NCBI GenBank assembly: GCA_963666935.1
Contig: OY762936.1
Span: 620,001 to 684,000 of the forward strand
Length of the DNA stretch: 64,000 bases
Reading direction: 5' to 3'
DNA from: G963666935 sp963666935
GTDB lineage: Bacteria > Bacillota > Clostridia > Christensenellales > CAG-138
In this document: piece by piece, positions 42,177 to 50,694 of the stretch
Layout: each line of letters begins with the position of its first letter
Position numbering within the stretch: position 1 is the stretch's first letter
Translations under genes and position numbers: made by a program
The notes under the pieces: model-generated
What the model saw: the letters and a program-made list of their open reading frames with translations, nothing else
What the model was told of the DNA's origin: nothing
Databases searched by the model: none

Positions 42177-43082
42177 ATGAACAACAAAATGCCTTCTACA
42201 AAATTATGGAACTCTTCTTTCTTCCGTAAGCAGCTCAAAAAGCTGCAAAGTTTTACGGAGGATGAGCCCATTGCGGCGGAACGTCGGGCACAGGATTTCG
42301 TGGGCGTGCTGCTGCAAAAAATACAGCACCCAGATGTGCGCTTTTCCCCGCTGGAGTTTGAAAGCTTTCAGGCAGCTATGGCACTGCCGCCATGTTTAGA
42401 TTGCTCAGGCGTAGTCCTCTATCTTCACGGAGGCGGTTACTGCTGCGGCGGCCTTGAATATGCAAAGGGCTTTGGCGCAGCACTGGCCACAGAGGGGAAT
42501 ATCAACGTTTTATGCCCCGCCTATCGTCTCGCGCCGGAATATCCTTTTCCTGCCGCATTGGATGACGCCATAACCGCCTATCGCTTTCTTCTGGAAAGAT
42601 ATGATCCTTGCAAAATCGTTCTGGTGGGCGAATCGGCAGGCGGAGGCCTTATTTTCTCAGTCTGCCTCGCGGCAAAAAAGCTGGGGCTTCCCCTTCCGGG
42701 CGGTCTTGTGGGCATTTCCCCATGGACCGATCTGACGGCTTCCGGGAAATCCTATGCTGAAAATGAACCCATTGATCCCTCTATGTCGCTGCGCCGCCTT
42801 CGGTTCTTCTCTTCCTGCTATACGGACGAGCCCGAGAACCCGCTTTCGTCTCCGCTGTTCGGCGACCTCTTGGATCTTCCGGAAAGCCTTTTATTTGTAG
42901 GCGGGGATGAGATCATGCGCGACGATGCCGTTGGACTTCATGAAAAGCTTTTGGCTGCCGGCTGTAAATGCGCCCTAACCATCGCCCCCGATATGTGGCA
43001 CGTGTACATCCTGTATGGCATGAAGGATCGGCGTGCGGATATGGATGCCATCCGTAATTTTATTCGGAGGATTGCGCAATGA
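42177..43082 (+). CDS. Alpha/beta hydrolase (HSL/GDXG esterase type)
   Basis: 301 residues from ATG 42177 (AAGGAAAAA upstream). Oxyanion motif LHGGGYCCGG, nucleophile Ser in GESAGGG, Asp in GGDEIMRDD and His in DMWHVYI: the full catalytic set of the hormone-sensitive-lipase family. It should hydrolyse small acyl esters. Its stop overlaps the next gene (ATGA), an acyltransferase, so the pair may make and break esters of one metabolite. Confidence 0.9.
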   Translation: MNNKMPSTKLWNSSFFRKQLKKLQSFTEDEPIAAERRAQDFVGVLLQKIQHPDVRFSPLEFESFQAAMALPPCLDCSGVVLYLHGGGYCCGGLEYAKGFGAALATEGNINVLCPAYRLAPEYPFPAALDDAITAYRFLLERYDPCKIVLVGESAGGGLIFSVCLAAKKLGLPLPGGLVGISPWTDLTASGKSYAENEPIDPSMSLRRLRFFSSCYTDEPENPLSSPLFGDLLDLPESLLFVGGDEIMRDDAVGLHEKLLAAGCKCALTIAPDMWHVYILYGMKDRRADMDAIRNFIRRIAQ

Positions 43083-44353
43083 GCAAATTCTGGCTACGGC
43101 TCGACAACGCCGCGCTAATTTTCCCCGCGGTCAAGCGCCCCGGCTGGAGCAATGTGTTTCGGCAGTCCGTCTCGCTGCGGGAAGACATAGACCCCGTTGT
43201 CCTGCAGCAGGCGGCAGACGATCTAAAACCCCGCTTCCCTTCCCTGTACGTGCGGCTGCGCACCGGCATATTTTGGTATTATCTGGAGGAGATCAAAAAG
43301 CCGCTGACGATTGGACAGGATTTCGCCTATCCACTGACCCATATGGGCGCAAAAGAGCTTCACACCTGCTGCCTAAGAATCCTGTATTACCGGAACCGCA
43401 TTGCGGTAGAGTTCTCCCACGCGCTAACCGATGGAACAGGCGGCATGATCTATCTGAAAACACTGGCCGCCCGGTATATTGCGTTAAAATACAACATTGA
43501 CATCCCGGCTTCGGATGATATCTTAGATATTGCGCAGCAGCCCCGGCCGGAAGAAATTGAGGACAGCTTCCCGTGCCACAGCGGCCGGCACGCCATGAGC
43601 CGCTCCGAGCCGAACGCTTACCGTCTGAAAGGCACACACGAAAGAGACGGGGCTCGGCATTTGATCACCGGTGTTCTGCCCACGGATAAGCTTGTAGAGG
43701 CCGCCCACAGCCATCACGTTACCGTTACGGTCTTCTTGGTCGCCGTAATGGGCCAGGTGATCACAGATATGCAGGCACAGCGCGCACCGCACAGGCGGCC
43801 CAAACCCGTGAAAATCACCGTTCCCGTCAATCTTCGCCGTCTTTATGGGAGCGAAACCCTGCGCAACTTTGCGCTCGCCCTGAATCCGGGCATCGATCCC
43901 AAATTGGGCCCATTTACATTGGACAACCTGTGCAGCAGCATCTCCGCCCAGTTATCCGCCGAAACAATGCCGCAAATGATGGCAGCGAGAATTGCGGCCA
44001 ATGTCATTCCACAGAGGCGGACAATTCTAAAAATTACCCCGTTGTTCATCAAGAATCTTTTTCTGCGCGCAGTCTATGCGCATGTAGGAGAAACCAAGGG
44101 TTGCCTGAACGTATCAAATCTTGGGGTTGTGAAACTCCCGGAATCCATGCGGCCTTATGTGGAACGGCTGGAATTCATCATCGGTGTACAATATACCTAT
44201 CCCAACAATTGCTCCGTTGTCAGTTTAGGCAACGAAACCTATGTAAACATGATCCGAAACATTCGGGAAACCGAGCTGGAGCAGCGCTTCTTCTCCCGGC
44301 TTGTGGAGCTGGGTGTTCCCGTGACCATTGAAAGCAAACTGAAAGGTAATTAA
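43079..44353 (+). CDS. Condensation-like alcohol O-acyltransferase
   Basis: 424 residues. The active-site motif is FSHALTDGTGG, a variant of the HHxxxDG motif of condensation/PapA/alcohol acetyltransferase folds; the second conserved block is VNLRRLYGSETLRNF. It belongs to the BAHD/CDPS-like acyltransferase superfamily, forming an ester between acyl-CoA and an alcohol. Which alcohol is unknown. It lies between an esterase and a zinc-ribbon membrane protein, with 2-4 bp junctions. Confidence 0.8.
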   Translation: MSKFWLRLDNAALIFPAVKRPGWSNVFRQSVSLREDIDPVVLQQAADDLKPRFPSLYVRLRTGIFWYYLEEIKKPLTIGQDFAYPLTHMGAKELHTCCLRILYYRNRIAVEFSHALTDGTGGMIYLKTLAARYIALKYNIDIPASDDILDIAQQPRPEEIEDSFPCHSGRHAMSRSEPNAYRLKGTHERDGARHLITGVLPTDKLVEAAHSHHVTVTVFLVAVMGQVITDMQAQRAPHRRPKPVKITVPVNLRRLYGSETLRNFALALNPGIDPKLGPFTLDNLCSSISAQLSAETMPQMMAARIAANVIPQRRTILKITPLFIKNLFLRAVYAHVGETKGCLNVSNLGVVKLPESMRPYVERLEFIIGVQYTYPNNCSVVSLGNETYVNMIRNIRETELEQRFFSRLVELGVPVTIESKLKGN

Positions 44354-44355
44354 CC

Positions 44356-45051
44356 ATGTACTGTGTAAAATGCGGCGTCAGGCTCACAGAGGGCGCGGAT
44401 CGCTGCCCCTTATGCGACACCCCAGTCTGGATCCCTGAAAATGCCGACATCCAAAAAGCAAGCTGCGGATATTCTTCCGTATATCCGCAAAAAAAGGGTA
44501 ATGAAAGCATTCCGGCCGCAATTTTTGTCACCATTGCATTGGCCGTCATCAGCGCCGTATGCCTGATTTTCTGTCTGCGCACCTATGGGGCCATCCGCTG
44601 GTCGGGCTATGTGATCAGCGGCATTGCCGCGCTATACATCATTGCTGTTTTCCCAATGTGGTTTCACCATCCCAATCCCGTAATTTTCGTGCCGGTAGGC
44701 TTTGTCGCTGTCAGCGCCTTTTTGCTATACGTGTGTGTATACAATCACCAGGATTGGTTTTTTTCCTTTGCATTTCCCGTGGTGATGTTATTGGGCATAC
44801 TGACAACCACCGCGATTGCCTTGTTCCGATATGCAAAGGGCGGAAAATTATTTATCATTGGAGGTCTCCTTACCGCGCTGGGTGCAAGCTCTATACTTAT
44901 TGAGTATTTCGAGCATATCACATTCGGCACAAAGATGTTTTCATGGTCGCTTTACTCCGTGAGCGCGTTTTCCGCGTTCGGTCTGTTTCTGATACTGGCG
45001 GGAATTATCCAGTCGCTGCGGGAATGGTTGGAAAGACGGTCGTTTTTATAA
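44356..45051 (+). CDS. Zinc-ribbon multi-helix membrane protein (DUF6320-like)
   Basis: 231 residues. Zinc ribbon CVKCGVRLTEGADRCPLC at the N-terminus, followed by six membrane helices in about 55-225. It fits the family often found as third gene after an alpha/beta hydrolase and a condensation-like acyltransferase, so a role in the same surface lipid or ester pathway is inferred. Starts 3 bp after the acyltransferase stop. Confidence 0.75.
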   Translation: MYCVKCGVRLTEGADRCPLCDTPVWIPENADIQKASCGYSSVYPQKKGNESIPAAIFVTIALAVISAVCLIFCLRTYGAIRWSGYVISGIAALYIIAVFPMWFHHPNPVIFVPVGFVAVSAFLLYVCVYNHQDWFFSFAFPVVMLLGILTTTAIALFRYAKGGKLFIIGGLLTALGASSILIEYFEHITFGTKMFSWSLYSVSAFSAFGLFLILAGIIQSLREWLERRSFL

Positions 45052-45056
45052 TTAGA

Positions 45057-45099
45057 AAAAGCGGTCATTCAGCAATGAATCACCGCTTTATCTTTTTTT
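45057..45099 (+). terminator. Terminator of the acyltransferase operon
   Basis: AAAGCGGT and ACCGCTTT arms with CATTC/GAATG extension, followed by TCTTTTTTT. Confidence 0.9.
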
Positions 45100-45102
45100 G
45101 TT

Positions 45103-45255
45103 TTATAAGGGATTTGTTTTTTTGTTGCCGGTTTTTGCCTTGCCCTGAATCTCAGGTACGGGATGCTCTTCGTTTTTCTCAAAATGCTGCTTGTGGTTGC
45201 TCTCTGTGCCGTGCGGGTCCCTTGGATCGGGCCGCCTCATTCCAGCCTTTGCCAT
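45103..45255 (-). CDS. Small hydrophilic protein (50 aa)
   Basis: A 51-codon gene on the minus strand, starting ATGGCAAAGGCTGG (45255, AAAGGAG six bases upstream). Translation: MAKAGMRRPDPRDPHGTESN, then HKQHFEKNEEHPVPEIQGKA, then KTGNKKTNPL. It is basic, Pro/Glu-rich and lacks hydrophobic stretches. I recall similar short proteins in Clostridia, function unknown. The preceding gene ends 11 bp upstream, so both form one small operon. Confidence 0.75.
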   Translation of the reverse strand: MAKAGMRRPDPRDPHGTESNHKQHFEKNEEHPVPEIQGKAKTGNKKTNPL

Positions 45256-45266
45256 CATGTTCTCCT

Positions 45267-45401
45267 TTAAACATCATCGTTTGGAATGGATTGTTTTTTC
45301 GCATTTCTGTTTTGATTCTGGTTTTCCCGAGTCATAGGCGTTTGCCCATTGCTCTTCTTCTTGCGTGCCTTCTTATTGTCGATTTGACTGTCCTTTGACA
45401 T
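45267..45401 (-). CDS. Small Lys/Asn-rich protein (44 aa)
   Basis: A 45-codon gene on the minus strand beginning MSKDSQIDNKKARKKKSNGQ, then TPMTRENQNQNRNAKKQSIP, then NDDV. AGGAGGTGATTTT precedes ATG 45401, one of the best ribosome binding sites in the window. Entirely hydrophilic, disordered-looking and basic. Its stop lies in the ribosome binding site of the next gene. No family recognised; spore-associated small proteins are similar in character only. Confidence 0.7.
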   Translation of the reverse strand: MSKDSQIDNKKARKKKSNGQTPMTRENQNQNRNAKKQSIPNDDV

Positions 45402-45813
45402 AAAATCACCTCCTGCCGTTATTATCCGCATATGTCAGCCGCATATGCAGCGTTAGCGGCATGGCCAATATTTCCTTTGCCCAGAAACGATATTGCATTC
45501 AAAAAAATCTAAGCCTTCGTCTTTGCTTAAATAAAAAAGGGCGCCGTCGTCGTCCGTACAGCGCCGCTTCTTCTTTTTATCGTAGACTTTAGCATTCCTG
45601 CTCGTCCTTTAACCGAGTTCATCGCCCAAGTCTGGCGCTTTGCCCTACCCAGTTCTCACTTTTCTTCTTAGCCATCATTTCTCGCGGCATAAATGGTGTC
45701 ATACGATGTGCATCTTTTTGCTATAGCTGCATCTGCTGCCGGGGCAATTGAGGTTTTCTCCGAGAATGCAAAGCCAAGTTGATTGACTGCATCAAACGGG
45801 GAGGCGAATGGGG
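45402..45813. other. Gap containing a possible decayed gene
   Basis: 412 bp downstream of the FtsA-like gene on the minus strand. Apart from the possible remnant at 45453-45678 no gene was accepted; terminator-like hairpins are weak. Confidence 0.35.
45453..45678 (-). pseudogene. Possible frameshifted remnant of a small Lys-rich protein
   Basis: Two adjoining frames read protein-like on the minus strand: MAKKKSENWVGQSARLG, then in the next frame GDELG, stop, and KVYDKKKKRRCTDDDGALFY followed by LSKDEGLDFF. A frameshift and an in-frame stop would be needed to join them. No good ribosome binding site. Low confidence. Confidence 0.25.
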
Positions 45814-47958
45814 CTATTTCCAACCAATTTGCACACGGGCTCCGTTCCGAAGCGGATGCATGAAGCCTACGGGGGAACCGTCGCACTCCAAAACTAACCG
45901 GCCTTTGGGATCGCTCGGATCTACGCCCGCCCGTTTTAAAAGATGCAGCATGAAATAGGCGGACTGGCCGTTGCTCAGCGGAAGGGAAAGGGGCTGTCCG
46001 TTGAGTGTTACGCCCAAAGTTGCGCCTGAAGCGGCTTCGCTTCCCGTCGTCTCTGACGCGTCGTTTTTTTTATCAGGCGCCGGCCAAACGGATTCGGGCG
46101 ACGGGGCCTGGCTTTTTTGGGGTTGCTCCGGTGCAAGCCCATCCTGGGGCATAGGAGTGAAAACGAGAGGTTCCTGGGAGAATTCGGTCTGCGGGGGAAG
46201 CGTCGTTTTCTCGTAGGGCGCGCTTTCTAGTACGGTGGATTTAAGATCCGGGGGGGCAATCGGATCGGAGGATGCGGCAAGGGGAAGAATATCAACCTTA
46301 TCCCCTGGTACAATGCGTCTGTCGGGTTTTGCAGACTCCCCGTTGACCAGAATCGCAGAATATCCGCTTTTGGGGATAAAATCACTGGCAATGGCCGCGG
46401 CGGGCTCGCCGTCACGGGCAGGAGTCACCAAAATTACGTCTCCCGGCCGCACGTCGGATTCGATGCTGGCGGGACTGCCGTTGATGGTAACCACGGCATG
46501 CTCGGGTAGCCCGCCCCGCAGGGTGCAGGGAGCTCCATTGAGGGTAAACAGCAGACTGCGTCCGGAGTGCGCGATGAGCTGCCCCGCCTTGAAACCTGCC
46601 ATGAGCAGCACGTCCATCAGGCGGGTCTTTGCCACATTTAGAAGCTTGAGACGGCGGCCGTTGATCGTTACGCCGAAAAATTGAAAACATGGTTGGATGA
46701 TCGCCGTAATGGCAATGCCCAGCGGAGTTACGAACTCAGGTCCGGTCAGGGCCGGGAAGGCAGAAGCATCTATGTCTTTCAGGCTACGCCGGGGGCCTAC
46801 GGCCACATTGTCGGGGGAGATTTTCAGGTAGGCGGCCAAAGCCTGATTTAGCCCGGGTATAAGGCTGCCTCCACCGATGAGGAACACTGCAGAAGGAGGT
46901 CCGCCGTTGCAATTTAAAATTTTATCTGCTACGGTTTGAGCCAACAGGTCCACGGTAGGCTTGATAATTTCTAATATGGACTGGGGTTTTACTTCGCAGG
47001 AGACACCCAGTATATTTTCGTATTTCAGGAGATCTTCTTCTGTGGAAAGGCTCCGTTTAAGACGCTCTGCCGTGGGAAAATCCACCAGGTATTCCCGGAC
47101 GATCGCTTCGGAAAGCTCATCCCCGGCAATGGTAGCCATATCGTAGGAGACAATTCGGCCGTCACGGCAGATGGCGATATCCGACGTTCCTGCGCCCACA
47201 TCCACTAGGGCCAGATTCAGCAACCGTAGTTCCCGCGGAAGCAGGGCATTCATGGCGGCGATTGGCTCCAGCGTCAGGTTGGAAACCTCTAGGCGGCTCA
47301 TATCTACAGCGGCATAAAGCCCTTCTACTACGCCATAGGGCAGGAATGCCGCAATCAATTCTACACTGATTTTCGAGCAGGTATGGCCTTCTAATTGGGA
47401 GACTAGGTGGCCATCCATCTGGTATTCAACAATGCTATACCCAACGCAGTAATAGTTACTGCCATCGGGCCTGAGCTCCTCCTTTTTGACCTGTTCCTGC
47501 GCCAGCTCAATGGCTTCGCCTTCCAGCCCCAGCACCATATCCCGATCCACCTGGGAAAGGGGAGAGGGAAGCTCCCGACTGACGTTTACACGCGCTGTGC
47601 GAAGCATACGGCCTGCTGCCGCAATGGAAACCCGGGTAAGAGAAATGCCGAGACGTGCCTCTAGGCGATGAGTGACTTCCACAATGAGCCGGCTCACCTG
47701 GGCGATATCTTCCACCTGGCCGTCCATCATGGCCCGTCCCGGGTGCTCTATCAACTCGTAGTCCTTTACGATAAAATTATCCCTGTCCAAGCGTTCTCCC
47801 GCTATACCAACGATGGAGCGGGTGCCGATATCTAGGGCGAAAATCATATTTTTGCCCTGAGAGCGTTTCTTGGGACGCTTTTCCTTAGAAGTTGATACCT
47901 TTTTTGAAGATAGGTCCCGGCTTGCGGTGCCTGCCAGAGCTTTTGTGCGTTGAGCCAT
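45814..47958 (-). CDS. FtsA-like actin-fold protein with long C-terminal extension
   Basis: 714 residues. After a basic N-terminal tail (~35), an FtsA/PilM-like actin fold: FALDIGTRSIVGIA (phosphate 1), ALVDVGAGTSDIA (phosphate 2), LIGGGSLIPGL (adenosine). It ends around residue 410; the remaining ~300 contain several units with an N-G core (GVTINGRRLK, FTLNGAPCTLRGG, VTINGSPASIE...GDVILV, ILVNGESAKPDR...GDKVDILP, GVTLNGQPLSLP...GARVQIGW), which look like small beta-grasp or SLBB-like repeats. It probably binds ATP and acts in cell-surface morphogenesis or division; the flagellar setting may indicate a site-marking role. SD AAGGAGAA precedes ATG. Confidence 0.75.
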   Translation of the reverse strand: MAQRTKALAGTASRDLSSKKVSTSKEKRPKKRSQGKNMIFALDIGTRSIVGIAGERLDRDNFIVKDYELIEHPGRAMMDGQVEDIAQVSRLIVEVTHRLEARLGISLTRVSIAAAGRMLRTARVNVSRELPSPLSQVDRDMVLGLEGEAIELAQEQVKKEELRPDGSNYYCVGYSIVEYQMDGHLVSQLEGHTCSKISVELIAAFLPYGVVEGLYAAVDMSRLEVSNLTLEPIAAMNALLPRELRLLNLALVDVGAGTSDIAICRDGRIVSYDMATIAGDELSEAIVREYLVDFPTAERLKRSLSTEEDLLKYENILGVSCEVKPQSILEIIKPTVDLLAQTVADKILNCNGGPPSAVFLIGGGSLIPGLNQALAAYLKISPDNVAVGPRRSLKDIDASAFPALTGPEFVTPLGIAITAIIQPCFQFFGVTINGRRLKLLNVAKTRLMDVLLMAGFKAGQLIAHSGRSLLFTLNGAPCTLRGGLPEHAVVTINGSPASIESDVRPGDVILVTPARDGEPAAAIASDFIPKSGYSAILVNGESAKPDRRIVPGDKVDILPLAASSDPIAPPDLKSTVLESAPYEKTTLPPQTEFSQEPLVFTPMPQDGLAPEQPQKSQAPSPESVWPAPDKKNDASETTGSEAASGATLGVTLNGQPLSLPLSNGQSAYFMLHLLKRAGVDPSDPKGRLVLECDGSPVGFMHPLRNGARVQIGWK

Positions 47959-48001
47959 AAGGGTATTCTCCTTGAAGATACGGCTGGAGAACCAGCTTTT
48001 G

Positions 48002-48847
48002 CTAATACTGTAAACCCTGACAAAGATCCAAAAGCGCCCGATCGTTTAGAATCAGCGAAGACTGCTCCGCTTTTTCGCTTTTGCCTATGCCCGAAATGAA
48101 CCGTGTCTGAGAAAAGTAACTGCTGTGATCCTCATCGATGGCGGTCACGGCATCTACAGAGAAAACCTGATCTACAATGAGACCCAGCATACCCTGTGTT
48201 CCCTCCAAGATGATGACGATGGCTTGGTAGCTGGAGTAAAATATTTCTTTGGCTTCATTCAGAAGTTTCAGGATAGTGGGCATATACTGGGATCCCGCCA
48301 TCTCGGTGTCCCGTTGGATCTGCGCGTCTTGTCCGCAGTCGGTGCGATGCTCTCTGCATTCATTGTAGTGGCGCGCCACTACATGGAGGCGTTGGTGAGG
48401 ATCATCCAGCTTGTGCAAGTGAAACATGAGGGCGCTGTTTTCTGAGTGAAAAGAATCGCACCATTTGCCCAGGGCGCAAAGATGGTGATCGACGGCCAGC
48501 GGGAAACTAGCATCCTGCTCAATGCACCGTTCCAGCTCTTTTACCCATTTCACATGATCCTGCTTACGGGCGTCCAGCATGGCGCAGAAGTCAGCGTATT
48601 CCTGTTCAAGAGTGGGCAACCCAAACAAAGTGCGCGTATCCACCAAAGGGATCACTTGCCCGCGAAGATCGATTACTCCTTTGCAATAAGCAGGCGCTTC
48701 CGGATAGCTTACAATCTGCTCAGGCATGAGGATGATAGAAGAAACACAGCGCGCGGTGATGGAGCAGCGATTCTTATCCACCTGGAAAGACAGGGAGGGG
48801 AAAGTTTTAGCTGCCTGCTCCGAGGATGCAATAGCTTGAATGTTCAT
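48002..48847 (-). CDS. CheW-type coupling protein with an inserted CZB zinc-binding domain
   Basis: 281 residues from ATG 48847 (GGAG upstream). The CheW fold starts around 25 (SIILMPEQIVSYPEAPAYCKGVIDLRGQVIPLVDTRTLFG region) and resumes at about 200 (AIVIILEGTQGMLGLIVDQVFSVDAVTAI). Between them, about 95-165, lies a CZB domain with zinc-ligand pattern: His near KQDHVKW, HHLCALGKWC, and HKLDDPHQRLH. CheW scaffolds receptors and CheA; CZB binds zinc or hypochlorous acid in other proteins. It sits beside the flagellar operon, so it may tune chemotaxis to zinc or oxidants. Confidence 0.85.
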   Translation of the reverse strand: MNIQAIASSEQAAKTFPSLSFQVDKNRCSITARCVSSIILMPEQIVSYPEAPAYCKGVIDLRGQVIPLVDTRTLFGLPTLEQEYADFCAMLDARKQDHVKWVKELERCIEQDASFPLAVDHHLCALGKWCDSFHSENSALMFHLHKLDDPHQRLHVVARHYNECREHRTDCGQDAQIQRDTEMAGSQYMPTILKLLNEAKEIFYSSYQAIVIILEGTQGMLGLIVDQVFSVDAVTAIDEDHSSYFSQTRFISGIGKSEKAEQSSLILNDRALLDLCQGLQY

Positions 48848-48956
48848 CAAAGAAACTCCTTCTAGCGATCAAGTATCTCTTTTTATTACATTATCGTCAA
48901 AATTAGGACTGCCTTAAGGAATCTTTCCAAATATTGTCTAAAAATGTATAATTTTG

Positions 48957-48983
48957 TTGACTTAAATAGAATTAGGTTATAAA
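48957..48983 (+). promoter_or_regulatory. Candidate promoter for the flgB operon
   Basis: TTGACT (48957-48962) and TATAAA (48978-48983) with a short 15-bp spacer. It is the only SigA-like pair in the gap; moderate confidence. Confidence 0.4.
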
Positions 48984-49087
48984 ATGCATTAGAAAGAATG
49001 ACATAGATATTCATATTAATTACATCAAACTGCTTATATTGTGTAATAAAAATGAGAGCGAGAAATAAATTCCTTGGAGGAAAATCT

Positions 49088-49498
49088 ATGATCGACAGCA
49101 TGTTTGGCGAGGTAGATAAGCTCAAGCTTGGGCTTGATGCGTCTTGGAAGCGTAGCGAGGTAATCGCGAATAACATCGCCAATAATGACACGCCGGGCTA
49201 TAACCGTGCGTCTGTGGCGTTTGAAGACTATTATCGGGCCGCTTTGGAGCAAGAGTCGGGTGGGGATTTTACCATGAAGCGCACCCGGGAAAAGCATTTT
49301 GCCGGAACAGCGGAGACCCAACCGCACATCGAGGTACGGGTAGACGAGGATACCTCCATGCGAATGGATGAAAATAACGTGGATATCGAAAAAGAGATGT
49401 CTGATATGGCAACCAACACATTGTATTATTATACCCTGCAAAGCAAGGTTTCCAGTGAGTTTAATCAGCTAAGTACTGCGATTACGGGAGGTAAGTAA
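49088..49498 (+). CDS. flgB: Flagellar basal-body rod protein FlgB
   Basis: 136 residues from ATG 49088 (GGAGG upstream). NNIANNDTPGYNRASVAFEDYY near the start is the conserved rod-protein motif ANNxAN..TPG[YF]. It builds the proximal rod. The next gene starts 2 bp after its stop. Heads the flgB-flgC-fliE-fliOPQR-flhBAFG operon. Confidence 0.96.
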   Translation: MIDSMFGEVDKLKLGLDASWKRSEVIANNIANNDTPGYNRASVAFEDYYRAALEQESGGDFTMKRTREKHFAGTAETQPHIEVRVDEDTSMRMDENNVDIEKEMSDMATNTLYYYTLQSKVSSEFNQLSTAITGGK

Positions 49499-49500
49499 GT

Positions 49501-49932
49501 ATGTCGTTTTTGAAAGGCATGGACATCAGCGCGTCGGCCTTGACTGCCCAGCGCGTCCGTATGGATGTAATCGCTGAAAATCTAGCGAATATAAATACCA
49601 CCCGCACTGCCGACGGAACTCCATACCGGAGACGTTATGTGGTGATGCAGCAGCGGGAAGATCAAACCTTCGCGGGTATGCTGGAAAAAGCTACGGCTCG
49701 AAGCAACGGCAGCGGCGTACGGGTTACGGAGATCCTGGAGGATGAATCTCCCTTCAAGTTGGATTATAATCCGGATCATGTGGATGCTAATGAAGAGGGG
49801 TATGTTGAAATGCCCAACGTGGACCTCACGGTGGAAATGGTGGATATGATGGCGGCCACCCGTTCCTACGAGGCCAATGTTACCGCGACAAACGCGATCA
49901 AATCCATGGCGCTCAAGGCGCTGGAAATTTGA
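49501..49932 (+). CDS. flgC: Flagellar basal-body rod protein FlgC
   Basis: 143 residues. N-terminal AENLANINTTRTADGTPYRRRYVVM and C-terminal VEMVDMMAATRSYEANVTATNAIKSMALKALEI are the typical FlgC ends. It forms the rod together with FlgB. SD GGAGG lies in the flgB stop region. Confidence 0.97.
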   Translation: MSFLKGMDISASALTAQRVRMDVIAENLANINTTRTADGTPYRRRYVVMQQREDQTFAGMLEKATARSNGSGVRVTEILEDESPFKLDYNPDHVDANEEGYVEMPNVDLTVEMVDMMAATRSYEANVTATNAIKSMALKALEI

Positions 49933-49961
49933 ATAAAAACTGAAAAGGGAGAGGTTTGAGT

Positions 49962-50261
49962 ATGGCGGTTTTTGCAATTGACGCTGTCAATAACGTATTG
50001 AACGGACGTGCCGCGGGCACGGCAAACACTTCGGAAAGTTCAACGCAATTTAAGGATTTTCTCACTCAGGCCATCGACCAGGCGGAGCTTACCTCTGCAG
50101 ACAACCAGGCATATACCGATGCGTTGCTGATGGGCGAAGTCAGCAACCTGCACGACGCCACCATTGCCGCACGAGAAGCGGAATTATCACTCAGCCTAAC
50201 GGTACAAATTCGTGATAGGCTGGTGGACGCTTACACTGAAATTATGCGTATGCAGGTGTAA
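49962..50261 (+). CDS. fliE: Flagellar hook-basal body protein FliE
   Basis: 99 residues from ATG 49962 (GGGAGAGG upstream). A short helical protein with ESSTQFKDFLTQAIDQAE and LMGEVSNLHDATIAAREAELSLSLTVQIRDRLVDAYTEIMRMQV, the conserved C-terminal region. It joins the MS ring to the rod. In most genomes fliF follows; here fliO does. Confidence 0.95.
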   Translation: MAVFAIDAVNNVLNGRAAGTANTSESSTQFKDFLTQAIDQAELTSADNQAYTDALLMGEVSNLHDATIAAREAELSLSLTVQIRDRLVDAYTEIMRMQV

Positions 50262-50265
50262 GCCT

Positions 50266-50694
50266 ATGTCGGCAAACCTTAATGCGCCCGCTCTAGCCTT
50301 GTCACAGGGGATGCAGATTGGTCAGATCCTGTTGCTCCTGCTCTATTTGGCACTGATATTTGCGGGCGTATATTTTCTTACGCGCTTTTTAGGACGCGTA
50401 ATGCAGAGGGGGACATTCTTGCCCGGGAAAGCCGGCGAACGGCTTCGGCCGGGGCGGCATATCCGGCTGGTGGACAGATTCAATGTGGACCGGGAGAAGA
50501 GCATTCTGCTTCTGGAGGCGGAAGGGAAACGCTATCTGGTGGGAGTAAACGAACATACCTTTGCTTTGCTGGAAACCTTCGACGCGCCGCTTGTGGAAGA
50601 GGGCGATGTCGTGATTCAGGAACGCATGCCCTTTCGGGAGATATTTTCTAATTGGAGAAAACAAAAGGATGACGGACATGCGACTGAGGAATAG
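50266..50694 (+). CDS. fliO: Flagellar biosynthesis protein FliO
   Basis: 142 residues from ATG 50266. One membrane helix (ILLLLLYLALIFAGVYFLTRF) and a cytoplasmic domain with VDRFNVDREKSILLLEAEGKRYLVGV and the FliO signature ISLV/D-type ...LLE. It assists FliP assembly in the export gate. It overlaps fliP by 17 bp. Confidence 0.85.
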   Translation: MSANLNAPALALSQGMQIGQILLLLLYLALIFAGVYFLTRFLGRVMQRGTFLPGKAGERLRPGRHIRLVDRFNVDREKSILLLEAEGKRYLVGVNEHTFALLETFDAPLVEEGDVVIQERMPFREIFSNWRKQKDDGHATEE

